Shown here: positions 7,253-14,815 of the stretch, one piece after another
Layout: each line of letters opens with the position of its first letter
How positions within the stretch are numbered: the first letter of the stretch is position 1
Origin: Clostridia bacterium
Lineage (GTDB): Bacteria > Bacillota > Clostridia > Christensenellales > Borkfalkiaceae
Reading direction: 5' to 3'
NCBI GenBank assembly: GCA_017467345.1
Contig: JAFTSI010000035.1
Coordinates: forward strand, 1-35,224
Length of the DNA stretch: 35,224 nt
Position numbers and translations under genes: made by a program
The notes under the pieces: model-generated
Databases searched by the model: none
What the model was told of the DNA's origin: nothing
The model's input: the letters and a program-made list of their open reading frames with translations, nothing else

Positions 7253-8128
7253 ATGTATCCAGATAATTTATTTGAACTATTCGGTCAAGGCGTAAACCTA
7301 TACGGAATATTTATAGCAGTAGGCATACTTGCATGTTTTATCGTATTCTTTTTTTATGGCAAAAAAGATGGTATGGATGCCGATTTGCAAAGTTTCATAT
7401 TTTATGTAGCGATAATAGCAATAGTATTAGGCTTTGTATCGGCAAAGTTTTTCCAAGCGATATACAACTGGATTGAAACAGGCAAGTTTGACTTTGCAAG
7501 CGCAGGAATAACGGTAATGGGTGGCTTGCTTGGTGGTGCAGGCGCATTTTTACTTGCATACTTTTTGGGTGGAAAGTTTTACTTTACCGGCAAAAAGAAG
7601 GGCATACATATCAAACAATTTGGTAAGATTTTAAGGCTTGCTCCACTTTGCATAATAATAGCGCACGCATTTGGCAGAATAAGTTGCTTAATGGTAGGCT
7701 GTTGTCACGGCGCATACCTTGGTCAAGAATATGTGTTTGGTGGTGTATGGATGCACACAAGTAAACACGGCTGGGGCTATCATGTTCCAACCCAACTTTA
7801 TGAATCTCTATTCTTATTCGCGCTTTTTGCAGTATTAAGTGTTTTATATTTCAAAAAGAGCACATTAATTTTACCCATATACCTAATTTCATACGGTGTA
7901 TGGCGAATGATAATTGAAATATTCCGCACAGATGCGCGTGGCGCAGTAGTTTTAGGCTTACAACCCTCACAATGGATGTCAATACTATTTGTGGCAATAG
8001 GTGTGGGGTTGATACTCTTATACTATTTTAAGAAAATCCCCTTTAAAGAAAAGCCAGAAGTGGCAGAAGAAACCGAAAAAACGGAAGAAAACACCGAAAA
8101 CTCACAAGAAAACACACCTAAAAACTAA
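7253..8128 (+). CDS. lgt: prolipoprotein diacylglyceryl transferase (variant signature)
   Basis: Lgt moves diacylglycerol from phosphatidylglycerol to the lipobox cysteine of prelipoproteins in the membrane. The 291-residue protein has about seven hydrophobic segments. It shows the family blocks HAFGR (near 140), PTQLYES (near 180) and WRMIIEIFRTD (near 222-232). It departs from the usual GRxGNFxNxExxG signature: here it reads GRISCLMVGCCHG, a Cys-rich version also seen in Lgt-like proteins. The last 30 residues are an acidic Glu/Thr/Asn tail. The gene stands alone between its own promoter and terminator. Lgt is needed for the lipoprotein at 29677-32928. A non-canonical Lgt paralogue is possible. 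Confidence 0.82.
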   Translation: MYPDNLFELFGQGVNLYGIFIAVGILACFIVFFFYGKKDGMDADLQSFIFYVAIIAIVLGFVSAKFFQAIYNWIETGKFDFASAGITVMGGLLGGAGAFLLAYFLGGKFYFTGKKKGIHIKQFGKILRLAPLCIIIAHAFGRISCLMVGCCHGAYLGQEYVFGGVWMHTSKHGWGYHVPTQLYESLFLFALFAVLSVLYFKKSTLILPIYLISYGVWRMIIEIFRTDARGAVVLGLQPSQWMSILFVAIGVGLILLYYFKKIPFKEKPEVAEETEKTEENTENSQENTPKN

Positions 8129-8132
8129 AATT

Positions 8133-8157
8133 AACCCACCCTAAAGGGTGGGTTTTT
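8133..8157 (+). terminator. terminator of lgt
   Basis: Perfect 9-bp stem AACCCACCC / GGGTGGGTT with loop TAAA and a short T tract, 5 nt after the lgt stop. Confidence 0.88.
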
Positions 8158-8196
8158 GTATAAATCGCCTAAAAATTAGCGTAGGGCGATAAAAAG

Positions 8197-8224
8197 TTGA
8201 CTTTTTTATAAAAAAAGGTATAAT
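8197..8224 (+). promoter_or_regulatory. promoter of trkAH, predicted leaderless start
   Basis: TTGACT, 16-nt spacer, TATAAT. The -10 box ends only 7 nt before the trkA ATG (8232) and no ribosome-binding site is present, so transcription should begin at or next to the start codon. Confidence 0.75.
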
Positions 8225-8231
8225 TTGAAGT

Positions 8232-9581
8232 ATGAAAATCGTATTAGTAGGCACCGGCAAAGTCGGTGGAAAACTTTTAGAAAGTTTAGCAAGTGAAAAT
8301 CACGACATCTATATTGTTGATACCGACCCAAAAACGGTTGATAGTTTAGTAAACAAATTTGATGTATTTGGCGTAGTAGGTAGTGGTAGTGAACGCGATA
8401 TATTATTAGAAGCCGGCGTTGACAAAGCCGACCTATTTATTGCATGCACTTCGCGTGATGAGTTTAATATGGTGTGTTGCGTGCTTGCAAAAGGCTTGGG
8501 CGTAAAGTATGCAATTGCAAGGGTAAGAGACCCAGAGTATATAAAAGAAACTGCAACACTAAACTCATATTTAGGTATTGATATGGTGTTCAATCCTGAA
8601 TATAGAACGGCTATGGAAATAGCGCAAATATTAAAGTTTCCATCGGCATTAAAGATTGAAAGTTTCGCGTCAGGCAAAGCAATGCTAATCAAGTTCCACA
8701 TAGCAAACGGCAACCACATAATCGGCAAAACGGTAATGGATTTAGCCAAAGAAGTTGATAGCAATGTGATATTTGCAACTGCAATTCGTGATGAAGAAGT
8801 GTTTATACCGCGTGGCGATTTCGTAATAGAAGAAAACGACGATTTGTATGTAATAGGCAAAGAAAGCGATATAGTATCTTTTAGCAAAAAGATAAACCTA
8901 TTTAAGCCAAGCGCAAAATCGGTATTTATAATCGGTGGCGGAAAGGTAGGCTACTACCTAACCAAAAAACTAATAGAATCGGGTGTATCGGTAAAAATTA
9001 TAGAAAACAATGAAAAGCGTTGTGTAGAACTTTCTGATGAATTGCCCAAAGCCTCAATAATTTATGGTGACGGTAGTGAGCAAGAACTTTTAGAAGAAGA
9101 AAACATTAGTGAGTTTGATGCTTGCGTAACCCTTACTGGTATGGACGAATTAAATGTAATGCTTTCACTATTTGCAAAAGAAGAAGGTGTAGATAAGGTA
9201 ATAACCAAGGTAGATAGACCTTCTATAATAGAAATGGTAAGCACATTAGGCATTGACACATGCTTATCGCCAAGAACAGTAATTGCCGACCATGTGTTAA
9301 GGTTTGCGCGTTCGCGCCAATCAAACGAAAAGAGTGTGCGCTCACTATACAAAATCCACGAAAAGGTTGAAGCGATAGAGTTTATAATAAACGAAGAAAG
9401 CGAAATAACAAGCACGCCACTTAAAGATTTAAAAGTTAAGGGCACGGCAATAATAGCAGGCATTATTCGTGGCAACGATTTTATTAAACCAGGTGGCGAA
9501 ACTAACTTTTTAGTAGGCGATAAAGTTTTAGTGGTAACAACTGCGCAAGGTGTAACTGAACTTGAACAAATAATCGGGTAA
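8232..9581 (+). CDS. trkA: Trk-type potassium uptake regulator TrkA
   Basis: Cytoplasmic NAD(H)/nucleotide-binding ring protein that gates the TrkH channel. The 449 residues form two repeats. RCK-N domain 1 starts at the N-terminus with IVLVGTGKVGGKLLESL and has the acidic end of strand 2 (IVDTD). RCK-C domain 1 is at about 140-218. RCK-N domain 2 begins near 232 with FIIGGGKVGYYLTKKL. RCK-C domain 2 occupies the last 80 residues. Both glycine-rich loops are intact. It is followed 2 nt later by trkH in the same transcript. The -10 box 7 nt before ATG suggests a leaderless mRNA. Confidence 0.95.
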   Translation: MKIVLVGTGKVGGKLLESLASENHDIYIVDTDPKTVDSLVNKFDVFGVVGSGSERDILLEAGVDKADLFIACTSRDEFNMVCCVLAKGLGVKYAIARVRDPEYIKETATLNSYLGIDMVFNPEYRTAMEIAQILKFPSALKIESFASGKAMLIKFHIANGNHIIGKTVMDLAKEVDSNVIFATAIRDEEVFIPRGDFVIEENDDLYVIGKESDIVSFSKKINLFKPSAKSVFIIGGGKVGYYLTKKLIESGVSVKIIENNEKRCVELSDELPKASIIYGDGSEQELLEEENISEFDACVTLTGMDELNVMLSLFAKEEGVDKVITKVDRPSIIEMVSTLGIDTCLSPRTVIADHVLRFARSRQSNEKSVRSLYKIHEKVEAIEFIINEESEITSTPLKDLKVKGTAIIAGIIRGNDFIKPGGETNFLVGDKVLVVTTAQGVTELEQIIG

Positions 9582-9583
9582 TT

Positions 9584-11029
9584 ATGAATTATAAAATGAT
9601 ATTAACAACGCTTGGTAAAACCATGCTAATAATAGGTGTAGTATTACTTGTGCCCATGGCAGTAGGTTTTATCTATGGCGAAAATACTTGGCTATCATTC
9701 TTAGTGCCAATGCTATCGCTATTCGCAATAGGCTTGCCTTTAACTTTCTTGAAAACGGAAGAAAAGGCAATCCACGCGCGCGAAGGCTTTATAATAGTAG
9801 TGGCAGTATGGCTAATAATCTCACTATTTGGATGCTTACCCTTTATAATAAGTGGTAGCATACCAAGTTTTGTAGACGCATTTTTTGAAACTGTATCTGG
9901 ATTTACAACAACTGGTGCGTCAATTTTAAACGAAGTTGAAAGTTTGCCAAAAAGTTTGTTGTTTTGGCGCTCATTTACCCACTTTTTAGGTGGTATGGGT
10001 GTTTTGGTTTTCGTTCTAATAATAATCCCCACGGGCGAAGGCTTTATGCATGTTTTTAGAGCTGAATCACCAGGCCCATCAGTTGGCAAACTTGTAAGCA
10101 AATTAAAGTTTACAGCAAGAATACTATATGCCATTTACTGCGTGCTAACACTAATATTGTTTGTGTTGTTACTTATTTGTGGAATGCCCGTTTTTGATAG
10201 TATTTGCCACGCCTTTGGAACGGCAGGCACAGGTGGATTTAGTGTAAAAAACACAGGCATAATGTTTTATGATAGCGTAGCAATTGAAATGGTGATAAGT
10301 GTATTTATGGTGCTATTTAGCATAAACTTTTCGCTGTTTTATTTAATATTAATAGGAAGCGCAGGTAAAGCCTTTAAAAGTGAAGAGTTAAGGGCATTTA
10401 TAATAATCTTAATAGTATCAATAATTGCAATAGCAATTAACCTAACCCACACGGTATACGCTACTTTTTGGGAATCGCTAAGATACTCTTTTTTCCAAGT
10501 AGCCGCAATTAGTTCAACAACTGGTTTTGCCTCTGCGAACTTTGACTTGTGGCCCACCTTTTCAAAACTAATACTAATGTTTTTAATGGTAGTTGGCGCG
10601 TGCGCAGGTTCAACGGGTGGTGGAATGAAAGTTTCAAGGCTTGCTATATTAACCAAATCAAGCGTAGGCGACTTAAAAAAACTTATTCGTCCACGCTCTG
10701 TAGTATCGGTTAAGTTTGAGGGCGAACCACTTGCCCCCGAAACAGTTACCACCGTTCGTAACTATTTATGGTTGTGGTTCGTGTTGTTATGCATAAGCAC
10801 AATACTAATATCTTTGCAAGGCTTTGGCGATTTAACCACAAACCTATCGGCCGCAATTACAACATTAGGCAATGTAGGCCCAGGCTTTAACGAAGTAGGC
10901 CCAATAATGAACTTTTCGGGTTATTCAGCCTTTTCTAAAATAGTATTATCTATCAATATGCTTGCAGGAAGATTAGAAATATTCCCATTGATAATCCTAT
11001 TTATGCCAAGCACTTGGAAAAAGGTATAA
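9584..11029 (+). CDS. trkH: Trk potassium channel subunit TrkH
   Basis: Membrane potassium channel subunit that works with TrkA. The 481 residues hold many hydrophobic helices and the four pore loops of the SKT family: TVSGFTTTGAS, AFGTAGTGGFS, AISSTTGFAS and AITTLGNVGPGF. The conserved selectivity-filter glycines are all present. GGMGVLVF and AGSTGGGMKVSR, also typical, flank the pores. It starts 2 nt after the trkA stop with only a weak ribosome-binding site (CGGG), so it probably relies on coupled translation. No clear terminator follows its stop. Confidence 0.95.
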   Translation: MNYKMILTTLGKTMLIIGVVLLVPMAVGFIYGENTWLSFLVPMLSLFAIGLPLTFLKTEEKAIHAREGFIIVVAVWLIISLFGCLPFIISGSIPSFVDAFFETVSGFTTTGASILNEVESLPKSLLFWRSFTHFLGGMGVLVFVLIIIPTGEGFMHVFRAESPGPSVGKLVSKLKFTARILYAIYCVLTLILFVLLLICGMPVFDSICHAFGTAGTGGFSVKNTGIMFYDSVAIEMVISVFMVLFSINFSLFYLILIGSAGKAFKSEELRAFIIILIVSIIAIAINLTHTVYATFWESLRYSFFQVAAISSTTGFASANFDLWPTFSKLILMFLMVVGACAGSTGGGMKVSRLAILTKSSVGDLKKLIRPRSVVSVKFEGEPLAPETVTTVRNYLWLWFVLLCISTILISLQGFGDLTTNLSAAITTLGNVGPGFNEVGPIMNFSGYSAFSKIVLSINMLAGRLEIFPLIILFMPSTWKKV

Positions 11030-11047
11030 CATTTTAATTGAAAAGTG

Positions 11048-11076
11048 TTGACTTTTTTATTTAGATTGAATATAAT
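11048..11076 (+). promoter_or_regulatory. promoter of small-RNA unit B
   Basis: TTGACT, 17-nt spacer, TATAAT, starting 19 nt after the trkH stop. The surrounding sequence (GTGTTGACTTTTTTA, then ATAAAAAC and TAG) closely follows that of unit A. Confidence 0.72.
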
Positions 11077-11082
11077 AAAAAC

Positions 11083-11146
11083 TAGTCAAAGAAAATTATT
11101 TCTTTTCCCTGGTCATCTTAAAGTTGGGCTGGGGATTCTTTTTTTT
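11083..11146 (+). ncRNA. candidate small RNA, unit B
   Basis: About 64 nt with two hairpins: AAAGAAA-ATTA-TTTCTTT, then a 9-bp stem with wobbles, TCCCTGGTC / GGCTGGGGA (11106-11135), ending in TTCTTTTTTTT as an intrinsic terminator. No start codon with a ribosome-binding site. By eye it shares AAAATTATTT, CC-TGG-CAT and GATTCTTTTTT blocks with unit A. Family unknown. Confidence 0.55.
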
Positions 11147-11157
11147 CGTTAAAAGTG

Positions 11158-11186
11158 TTGACTTTTATTGTTAAACCAAATATAAT
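11158..11186 (+). promoter_or_regulatory. promoter of small-RNA unit C
   Basis: TTGACT, 17-nt spacer, TATAAT. GTTAAAAGTGTTGACTTT before and over the -35 box is identical to that of unit A. Confidence 0.75.
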
Positions 11187-11192
11187 AAGATT

Positions 11193-11260
11193 GTCTTAAG
11201 GACAGATGTGTTTCGCGGACACATCAACCCAGGTCAGCCGAAAGGGGGCCTGGTTTTTTT
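11193..11260 (+). ncRNA. candidate small RNA, unit C
   Basis: About 68 nt with three hairpins: TGTC/GACA (loop TTAAG), a perfect 7-bp GATGTGT / ACACATC (11205-11225), and the terminator stem CCAGG..CC-GAAA-GG..CCTGG (11229-11253) followed by TTTTTTT. It shares the promoter module of units A and B but not their body. It contains CCAGGTCAG, reminiscent of SRP RNA, yet lacks the matching AGCAGC strand. Family unknown. Confidence 0.55.
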
Positions 11261-11272
11261 ATTTAAAAACCC

Positions 11273-11300
11273 TTGACAATCTTTTTTAGGCTTTTATTAA
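11273..11300 (+). promoter_or_regulatory. probable promoter of the 11358 gene
   Basis: TTGACA followed after 16 nt by TATTAA (11295-11300), 57 nt before ATG 11358. The -10 box is imperfect and its register is uncertain by 1-2 nt. Confidence 0.5.
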
Positions 11301-11357
11301 CATAAGCAAAGTAAAGTTGCATATATTGAAATAGAAGGCCCAAAAAGGAGGAAAAAA

Positions 11358-11990
11358 ATGTCATTTTTTTGTAATTTTCAATCCGATAGGTGTCCAGGGC
11401 AAATTAACGGAAACCCAATAAACGGATTGTGTGAAAAGGTATGCATACAAGCCAAAAAGGTTTTTGATGCGTGTATGCAACAAAGTCAATTAAACGGGGT
11501 AGTGTTAACGCTTTCAAACTTAACCCCTGCAAATCCTACATATCCATTAACCTTTATAAGCGCGAAAAGCACAGTATCGCAAGGTGTAATAAGTAATTTA
11601 CTTATTGAGCCACTTGGTGAGCGTCAAGGCTCTGCAAGGGTTAAAGCAGATATAACTATACCAGTATCGGTAGCATATACTGATGCAAACGGTGTTGAAG
11701 GTGTTGCCACTTCAAGCATAACTATAAATAAAGATGTAATACTAAATATTCCGTCGGCATCAATAATGCCATATTCAGTAGAGGCAATAGTATCGCTAAT
11801 AAGCACCCAAGGCACATATACAGGCGAAAATGAGTTCACCATTGATGCTTGCGTTTCAATAATACTAAAAATCGTAATGGAAGTAGAACTATTAATCCCA
11901 TCATATGGCTACACGGCAATACCACCTTGCCAAGAATACACTCAAGAAGTGTGTGCAGGGTTCTTTGAATTGCCTATGTATCCAGAATAA
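11358..11990 (+). CDS. Cys-containing beta-rich protein of unknown function, possibly coat-like
   Basis: 210 residues with no signal peptide or membrane segment. A Cys-bearing N-terminus (C5, C12, then LCEKVCIQAKKVFDACMQQ) leads into a beta-rich core with a repeating hydrophobic pattern (LTLSNLTPANPTYPLTF, ADITIPVSVAYTDANG, INKDVILNIPSAS). The C-terminal part has FTIDACVSIILKIVMEVELLIPSYGY and ends PPCQEYTQEVC. AAGGAGG lies just upstream, a very strong ribosome-binding site, so high expression is likely. The gene is monocistronic with its own terminator. The Cys pattern and beta repeats recall hypothetical or spore-coat-type proteins of Clostridia, but I do not recognise the family and assign no function. 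Confidence 0.8.
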   Translation: MSFFCNFQSDRCPGQINGNPINGLCEKVCIQAKKVFDACMQQSQLNGVVLTLSNLTPANPTYPLTFISAKSTVSQGVISNLLIEPLGERQGSARVKADITIPVSVAYTDANGVEGVATSSITINKDVILNIPSASIMPYSVEAIVSLISTQGTYTGENEFTIDACVSIILKIVMEVELLIPSYGYTAIPPCQEYTQEVCAGFFELPMYPE

Positions 11991-12006
11991 TCAAAAAACA
12001 ACTATA

Positions 12007-12034
12007 AAAGCACCGAGAAATCGGTGCTTTTTTT
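12007..12034 (+). terminator. terminator of the 11358 gene
   Basis: 10-bp perfect stem AAAGCACCGA / TCGGTGCTTT, GAAA tetraloop, then TTTT. Confidence 0.88.
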
Positions 12035-12064
12035 CATTTTATTTATAATATATAAATAAATTGT

Positions 12065-12092
12065 TTGCTTTTTTTAATCAAAGTGTTAAAAT
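12065..12092 (+). promoter_or_regulatory. promoter of the phosphoesterase gene, predicted leaderless
   Basis: TTGCTT, 16-nt spacer, TAAAAT. The -10 box ends 6 nt before ATG 12099 and there is no ribosome-binding site in between. Confidence 0.6.
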
Positions 12093-12098
12093 AAATGT

Positions 12099-12797
12099 AT
12101 GAAGATTTACGCAATAAGTGATTTGCATATATCTACCAACACCGATAAACCTATGGAAATATTCGGTGGCAACTGGGTAGGCTATATGGAAAAAATCCGT
12201 GCCGACTGGCAAGCAAAAGTTAGCGAAGACGATTTAGTGTTAATAGGTGGCGATATAAGTTGGGCAATGAACCTTAATGATGCCATTGAAGATATTAAAA
12301 CGCTACAAGGTCTAAAAGGCAAAAAAATCTTAATAAAGGGCAATCACGATTACTGGTGGAGCGCAATTTCAAGGGTAAGGGAAAGTTTGCCAGAAAACAT
12401 TTACGCTTTGCAAAACGACGCAATAAGGTTTGATGGTGTGGTAATCTGTGGTTCAAGGCTATGGTCTGTTCCAGGTTCGCCCGATTTTAATGAGCAAGAT
12501 AATAAGATTTACCTTCGCGAAGCAGAAAGGTTAAAATTATCATTAAAATCTGCCCAAAAACTTGTTCAAGATGGCGATAAACTTATTGCCTTAATACATT
12601 ATCCACCCTTTAATGTTAAACGAGAGCCAACGCTTTTTACATCACTCTTTGAAGAATACAATGTAAATGCCGTAATATATGGGCACTTACACGGCAAAAG
12701 CGTGCGCGCCGATAAATTAGTTAAACTAAACGGAATTGATTACTACTTAACAAGTTGTGACCAAGTTGATAATAAACTCACGGAGGTGAAGTTGTAA
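12099..12797 (+). CDS. calcineurin-like metallophosphoesterase
   Basis: 232-residue cytoplasmic phosphohydrolase of the Icc/YunD-like group. All five metallophosphoesterase blocks are present in order: D8-L-H10 (SDLHIS), D52 (GGDIS), GNHD (81-84), a His in LIHYPP, and GHLHG near residues 196-200. These ligands build the two-metal site. No signal peptide or membrane segment is seen. The substrate cannot be read from sequence; cyclic nucleotides, phosphoproteins and nucleotides are all possible in this superfamily. It is followed 1 nt later by a PTS-IIC-like permease gene, so the two are co-transcribed. The start has no ribosome-binding site and a -10 box just upstream. Confidence 0.9.
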   Translation: MKIYAISDLHISTNTDKPMEIFGGNWVGYMEKIRADWQAKVSEDDLVLIGGDISWAMNLNDAIEDIKTLQGLKGKKILIKGNHDYWWSAISRVRESLPENIYALQNDAIRFDGVVICGSRLWSVPGSPDFNEQDNKIYLREAERLKLSLKSAQKLVQDGDKLIALIHYPPFNVKREPTLFTSLFEEYNVNAVIYGHLHGKSVRADKLVKLNGIDYYLTSCDQVDNKLTEVKL

Positions 12798-12798
12798 T

Positions 12799-13965
12799 AT
12801 GGAACAAAACAATGTAGTAGAAGAAACTTCTCAATTAGAGCCCAAAAAAGAAAATAGGGCGCTTGCATATTTAAAAGCATTGCCAAAACGCTTTTTCATA
12901 ACAGCGTTTTCGGGTATGGCTCAAGGCTTATTCGTAACCTTAATTGCAGGCACTATTTTAGCGCAAATTGCAGGTTGGATAGGCGATAACTATTTAGGCA
13001 ACACCTTAAAGTATATCGCAAACATTGCAAAATCAATGATGGGCGCAGGCATAGGCGTAGGCATAGCGCACTCACTTGGCAAAAACAAACTATTAGTGTT
13101 TTCGTCTGCCGTGGCAGGTATGGTTGGCGCGTTTGCCGATAAACTCTTTATAGGCTCATCAGCATTTACTTCTTTATCGCTTGGCGCACCAGGTAACCCC
13201 ATAGGCGCGTATGTGGTAACAATGCTTGTTGTTGAAGTTGTGTCGCTATATGCAGGCAAAACCAAACTTGATATAATTTTAATACCACTTGGCACGCTTA
13301 TATTATCGCTTGGTGGCGTGTTCTTATCTTATCCATTTATATGGCTTATAAACCAACTTGGCGTGTTAATCGCCCTTGCAACTAATGTAACCCCATTTGT
13401 TATGGGTATAATCGTTGCAGTAATAATGGGTGTGTTGCTTACTATGCCAACAAGTTCTGCGGCCATTTGGGTAGCAGTTTCAACCCCTGTTTTAACAGGC
13501 TATGCAAACGGCACAGTAAGTGCAGAAATATATAACGCAATGCTTTTAGCAGGTGGCGCAGCAACAGTAGGTTGCGCTTGCCATATGGTAGGCTTTGCCG
13601 TTGCAAGTTATCGTGAAAATGGCGTAAGTGGTCTTATTTCACAAGGTCTTGGAACAAGTATGTTGCAAATACCAAACATAATGAAAAAGCCAGTATTAAT
13701 GATGCCTATGATAATATCATCTGCAATATGTGGTCCACTTTCAACTTGCGTGTTTAAACTTATGTGTGGCAGTAGTGGTGGCGGTATGGGTACAAGTGGC
13801 CTTGTTGGTGTGTTTGACCTATTCAACTACACAAGTGGCGCGCTTGGAATTATAGGAATATTTGCTTTAATGTTTGTATTGCCAGTAATTCTAAACATAG
13901 TAATAAGCGAATTTATGAGAAAGAAAAACTGGATAAAGTTTGGCGATTTAAAACTTCCCGACTAA
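12799..13965 (+). CDS. PTS-IIC-like membrane protein (PTS_EIIC_2-type)
   Basis: 388-residue integral membrane protein with about 8-10 hydrophobic segments. A soluble basic N-terminus leads into FFITAFSGMAQGLFVTLIAGTILAQ. Gly-rich helices follow (GAGIGVGIAHSLGKNK, AVAGMVGAFADK, GAPGNPIGAYV), then CGSSGGGMGTSGLVG near the end. This matches the PTS IIC-type group often annotated as sugar permease or regulator. No IIA, IIB, HPr or sugar-metabolic gene is close, so a standard phosphotransferase role is unproven. GGAGGTG 11 nt upstream is a good ribosome-binding site. A terminator follows directly. Confidence 0.75.
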   Translation: MEQNNVVEETSQLEPKKENRALAYLKALPKRFFITAFSGMAQGLFVTLIAGTILAQIAGWIGDNYLGNTLKYIANIAKSMMGAGIGVGIAHSLGKNKLLVFSSAVAGMVGAFADKLFIGSSAFTSLSLGAPGNPIGAYVVTMLVVEVVSLYAGKTKLDIILIPLGTLILSLGGVFLSYPFIWLINQLGVLIALATNVTPFVMGIIVAVIMGVLLTMPTSSAAIWVAVSTPVLTGYANGTVSAEIYNAMLLAGGAATVGCACHMVGFAVASYRENGVSGLISQGLGTSMLQIPNIMKKPVLMMPMIISSAICGPLSTCVFKLMCGSSGGGMGTSGLVGVFDLFNYTSGALGIIGIFALMFVLPVILNIVISEFMRKKNWIKFGDLKLPD

Positions 13966-13973
13966 TAAATAAA

Positions 13974-13999
13974 AAACACCGTGCAAACGGTGTTTTTTT
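13974..13999 (+). terminator. terminator of the phosphoesterase-permease operon
   Basis: 9-bp stem AAACACCGT / ACGGTGTTT, loop GCAA, then TTTT, 9 nt after the stop. Confidence 0.87.
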
Positions 14000-14057
14000 A
14001 TGCTAAAAATAAAACCTTTTGCATATGTATTATTAAAACATAAACAGGGGGAATACT

Positions 14058-14318
14058 ATGCAAAACCAAGTTGAAACCGAAAGCCTAATTTTAGAAGATA
14101 GAAAAAGGCTATCGTTAACAGGGGTAGAGAGTGTTGACGGGTTTAGTGAAACCTTGCTAAAACTTACCATAAACAAATCAAAGGTAGAAATTAAAGGAGC
14201 AGGCATTAAAATAACTGCCTTTAATAAGTCAAGTGGCAACCTATCGGCAACAGGAAGTTTTACCGATATCCGTTTTAACGCAAAAAAGCAACCATTACTA
14301 AAAAGGATATTTAAGTAA
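14058..14318 (+). CDS. yabP: sporulation protein YabP
   Basis: 86 residues of the YabP/YqfC family, needed for spore morphogenesis in Bacillus. Typical segments are visible: ESLILEDRKRLSLTGVESVDGFSE, then LTINKSKVEIKGAGIKITAFNKSSGNLSATGSF. In spore formers yabP is followed by yabQ and a divIC/ftsB-type gene, exactly as here. Ribosome-binding site AGGGGG lies at good spacing. The stop shares bases with the yabQ start. No clear sigma-A promoter is seen upstream; a sporulation-specific sigma-E promoter would be expected but I could not place one confidently. Confidence 0.9.
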   Translation: MQNQVETESLILEDRKRLSLTGVESVDGFSETLLKLTINKSKVEIKGAGIKITAFNKSSGNLSATGSFTDIRFNAKKQPLLKRIFK

Positions 14319-14815
14319 TGTTTGTAACGCTTGGTCAAGCAATATACTTTTTATCAGTAGTTGCTTTTGGTGGGGTGTTTGGGCTAATTTATTCCTTATT
14401 TTGTGGCGCAAAAAGTTTAATAAGGGTTAGGTTTATAGGTGTTATTTTAGACCTAATATTTTTTGCAATCTTTTCAATTTTCTTTTCAATTTTTTGCTTT
14501 AAAAGGGGCTTTCCAAACATAAGGGCATATATGGTAGTAGGCGCGCTTTTTGGGCTTATATTATACGCTAAAAGTTTTCATATAATACTTGCAAAAGGCG
14601 TAAATGTGCTGTATAATAGAATAAACAAGTTTATTCTAACCAAAAAAGGAAAGAAAAATGACGGAAAAGAAATTCAAAAACCTAATCGTCGCAGGCACGG
14701 TAGGTGCAGTGCTACTTCTTGTGATACTCTTATCGGTAATGATATTCCAAATCATAAGCATAAGCGTAGAAAAGAAAAAACTAAACGAATTAGAAGAGCA
14801 AATAGCCATTTATAA
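14318..14815 (+). CDS. yabQ: sporulation membrane protein YabQ (reading frame runs into ftsB)
   Basis: The first 110 or so residues are a YabQ-type membrane protein: GQAIYFLSVVAFGGVFGLIYSLF, VILDLIFFAIFSIFFSIFCF and AYMVVGALFGLILYAKS form three or four hydrophobic segments. It starts at ATG 14318, one base into the yabP stop. The frame continues 158 bp into ftsB, and the last 53 residues are a basic, out-of-frame reading of that gene. Adding one base in the A-rich stretch around 14641-14657 would place the yabQ stop at TGA 14659-14661, the usual ATGA overlap with ftsB. I therefore think the real protein ends near residue 114 and that the window has lost one base. Confidence 0.75.
   Translation: MFVTLGQAIYFLSVVAFGGVFGLIYSLFCGAKSLIRVRFIGVILDLIFFAIFSIFFSIFCFKRGFPNIRAYMVVGALFGLILYAKSFHIILAKGVNVLYNRINKFILTKKGKKNDGKEIQKPNRRRHGRCSATSCDTLIGNDIPNHKHKRRKEKTKRIRRANSHL

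Noticed and set aside
8309-8887. 192-codon antisense frame inside trkA
   Set aside because: No family signature and no ribosome-binding site. The opposite strand encodes a clear TrkA, so this is a codon-usage shadow.
11193-11260. Signal recognition particle RNA for unit C
   Set aside because: It has CCAGGTCAG and a GAAA-type loop, but the opposite strand lacks AGCAGC and the length is too short.
14020-14050. Sigma-E promoter before yabP (GCATATG and CATAAACA)
   Set aside because: The words resemble the -35 and -10 of sigma-E, but the gap of about 11 nt is too short for the consensus.
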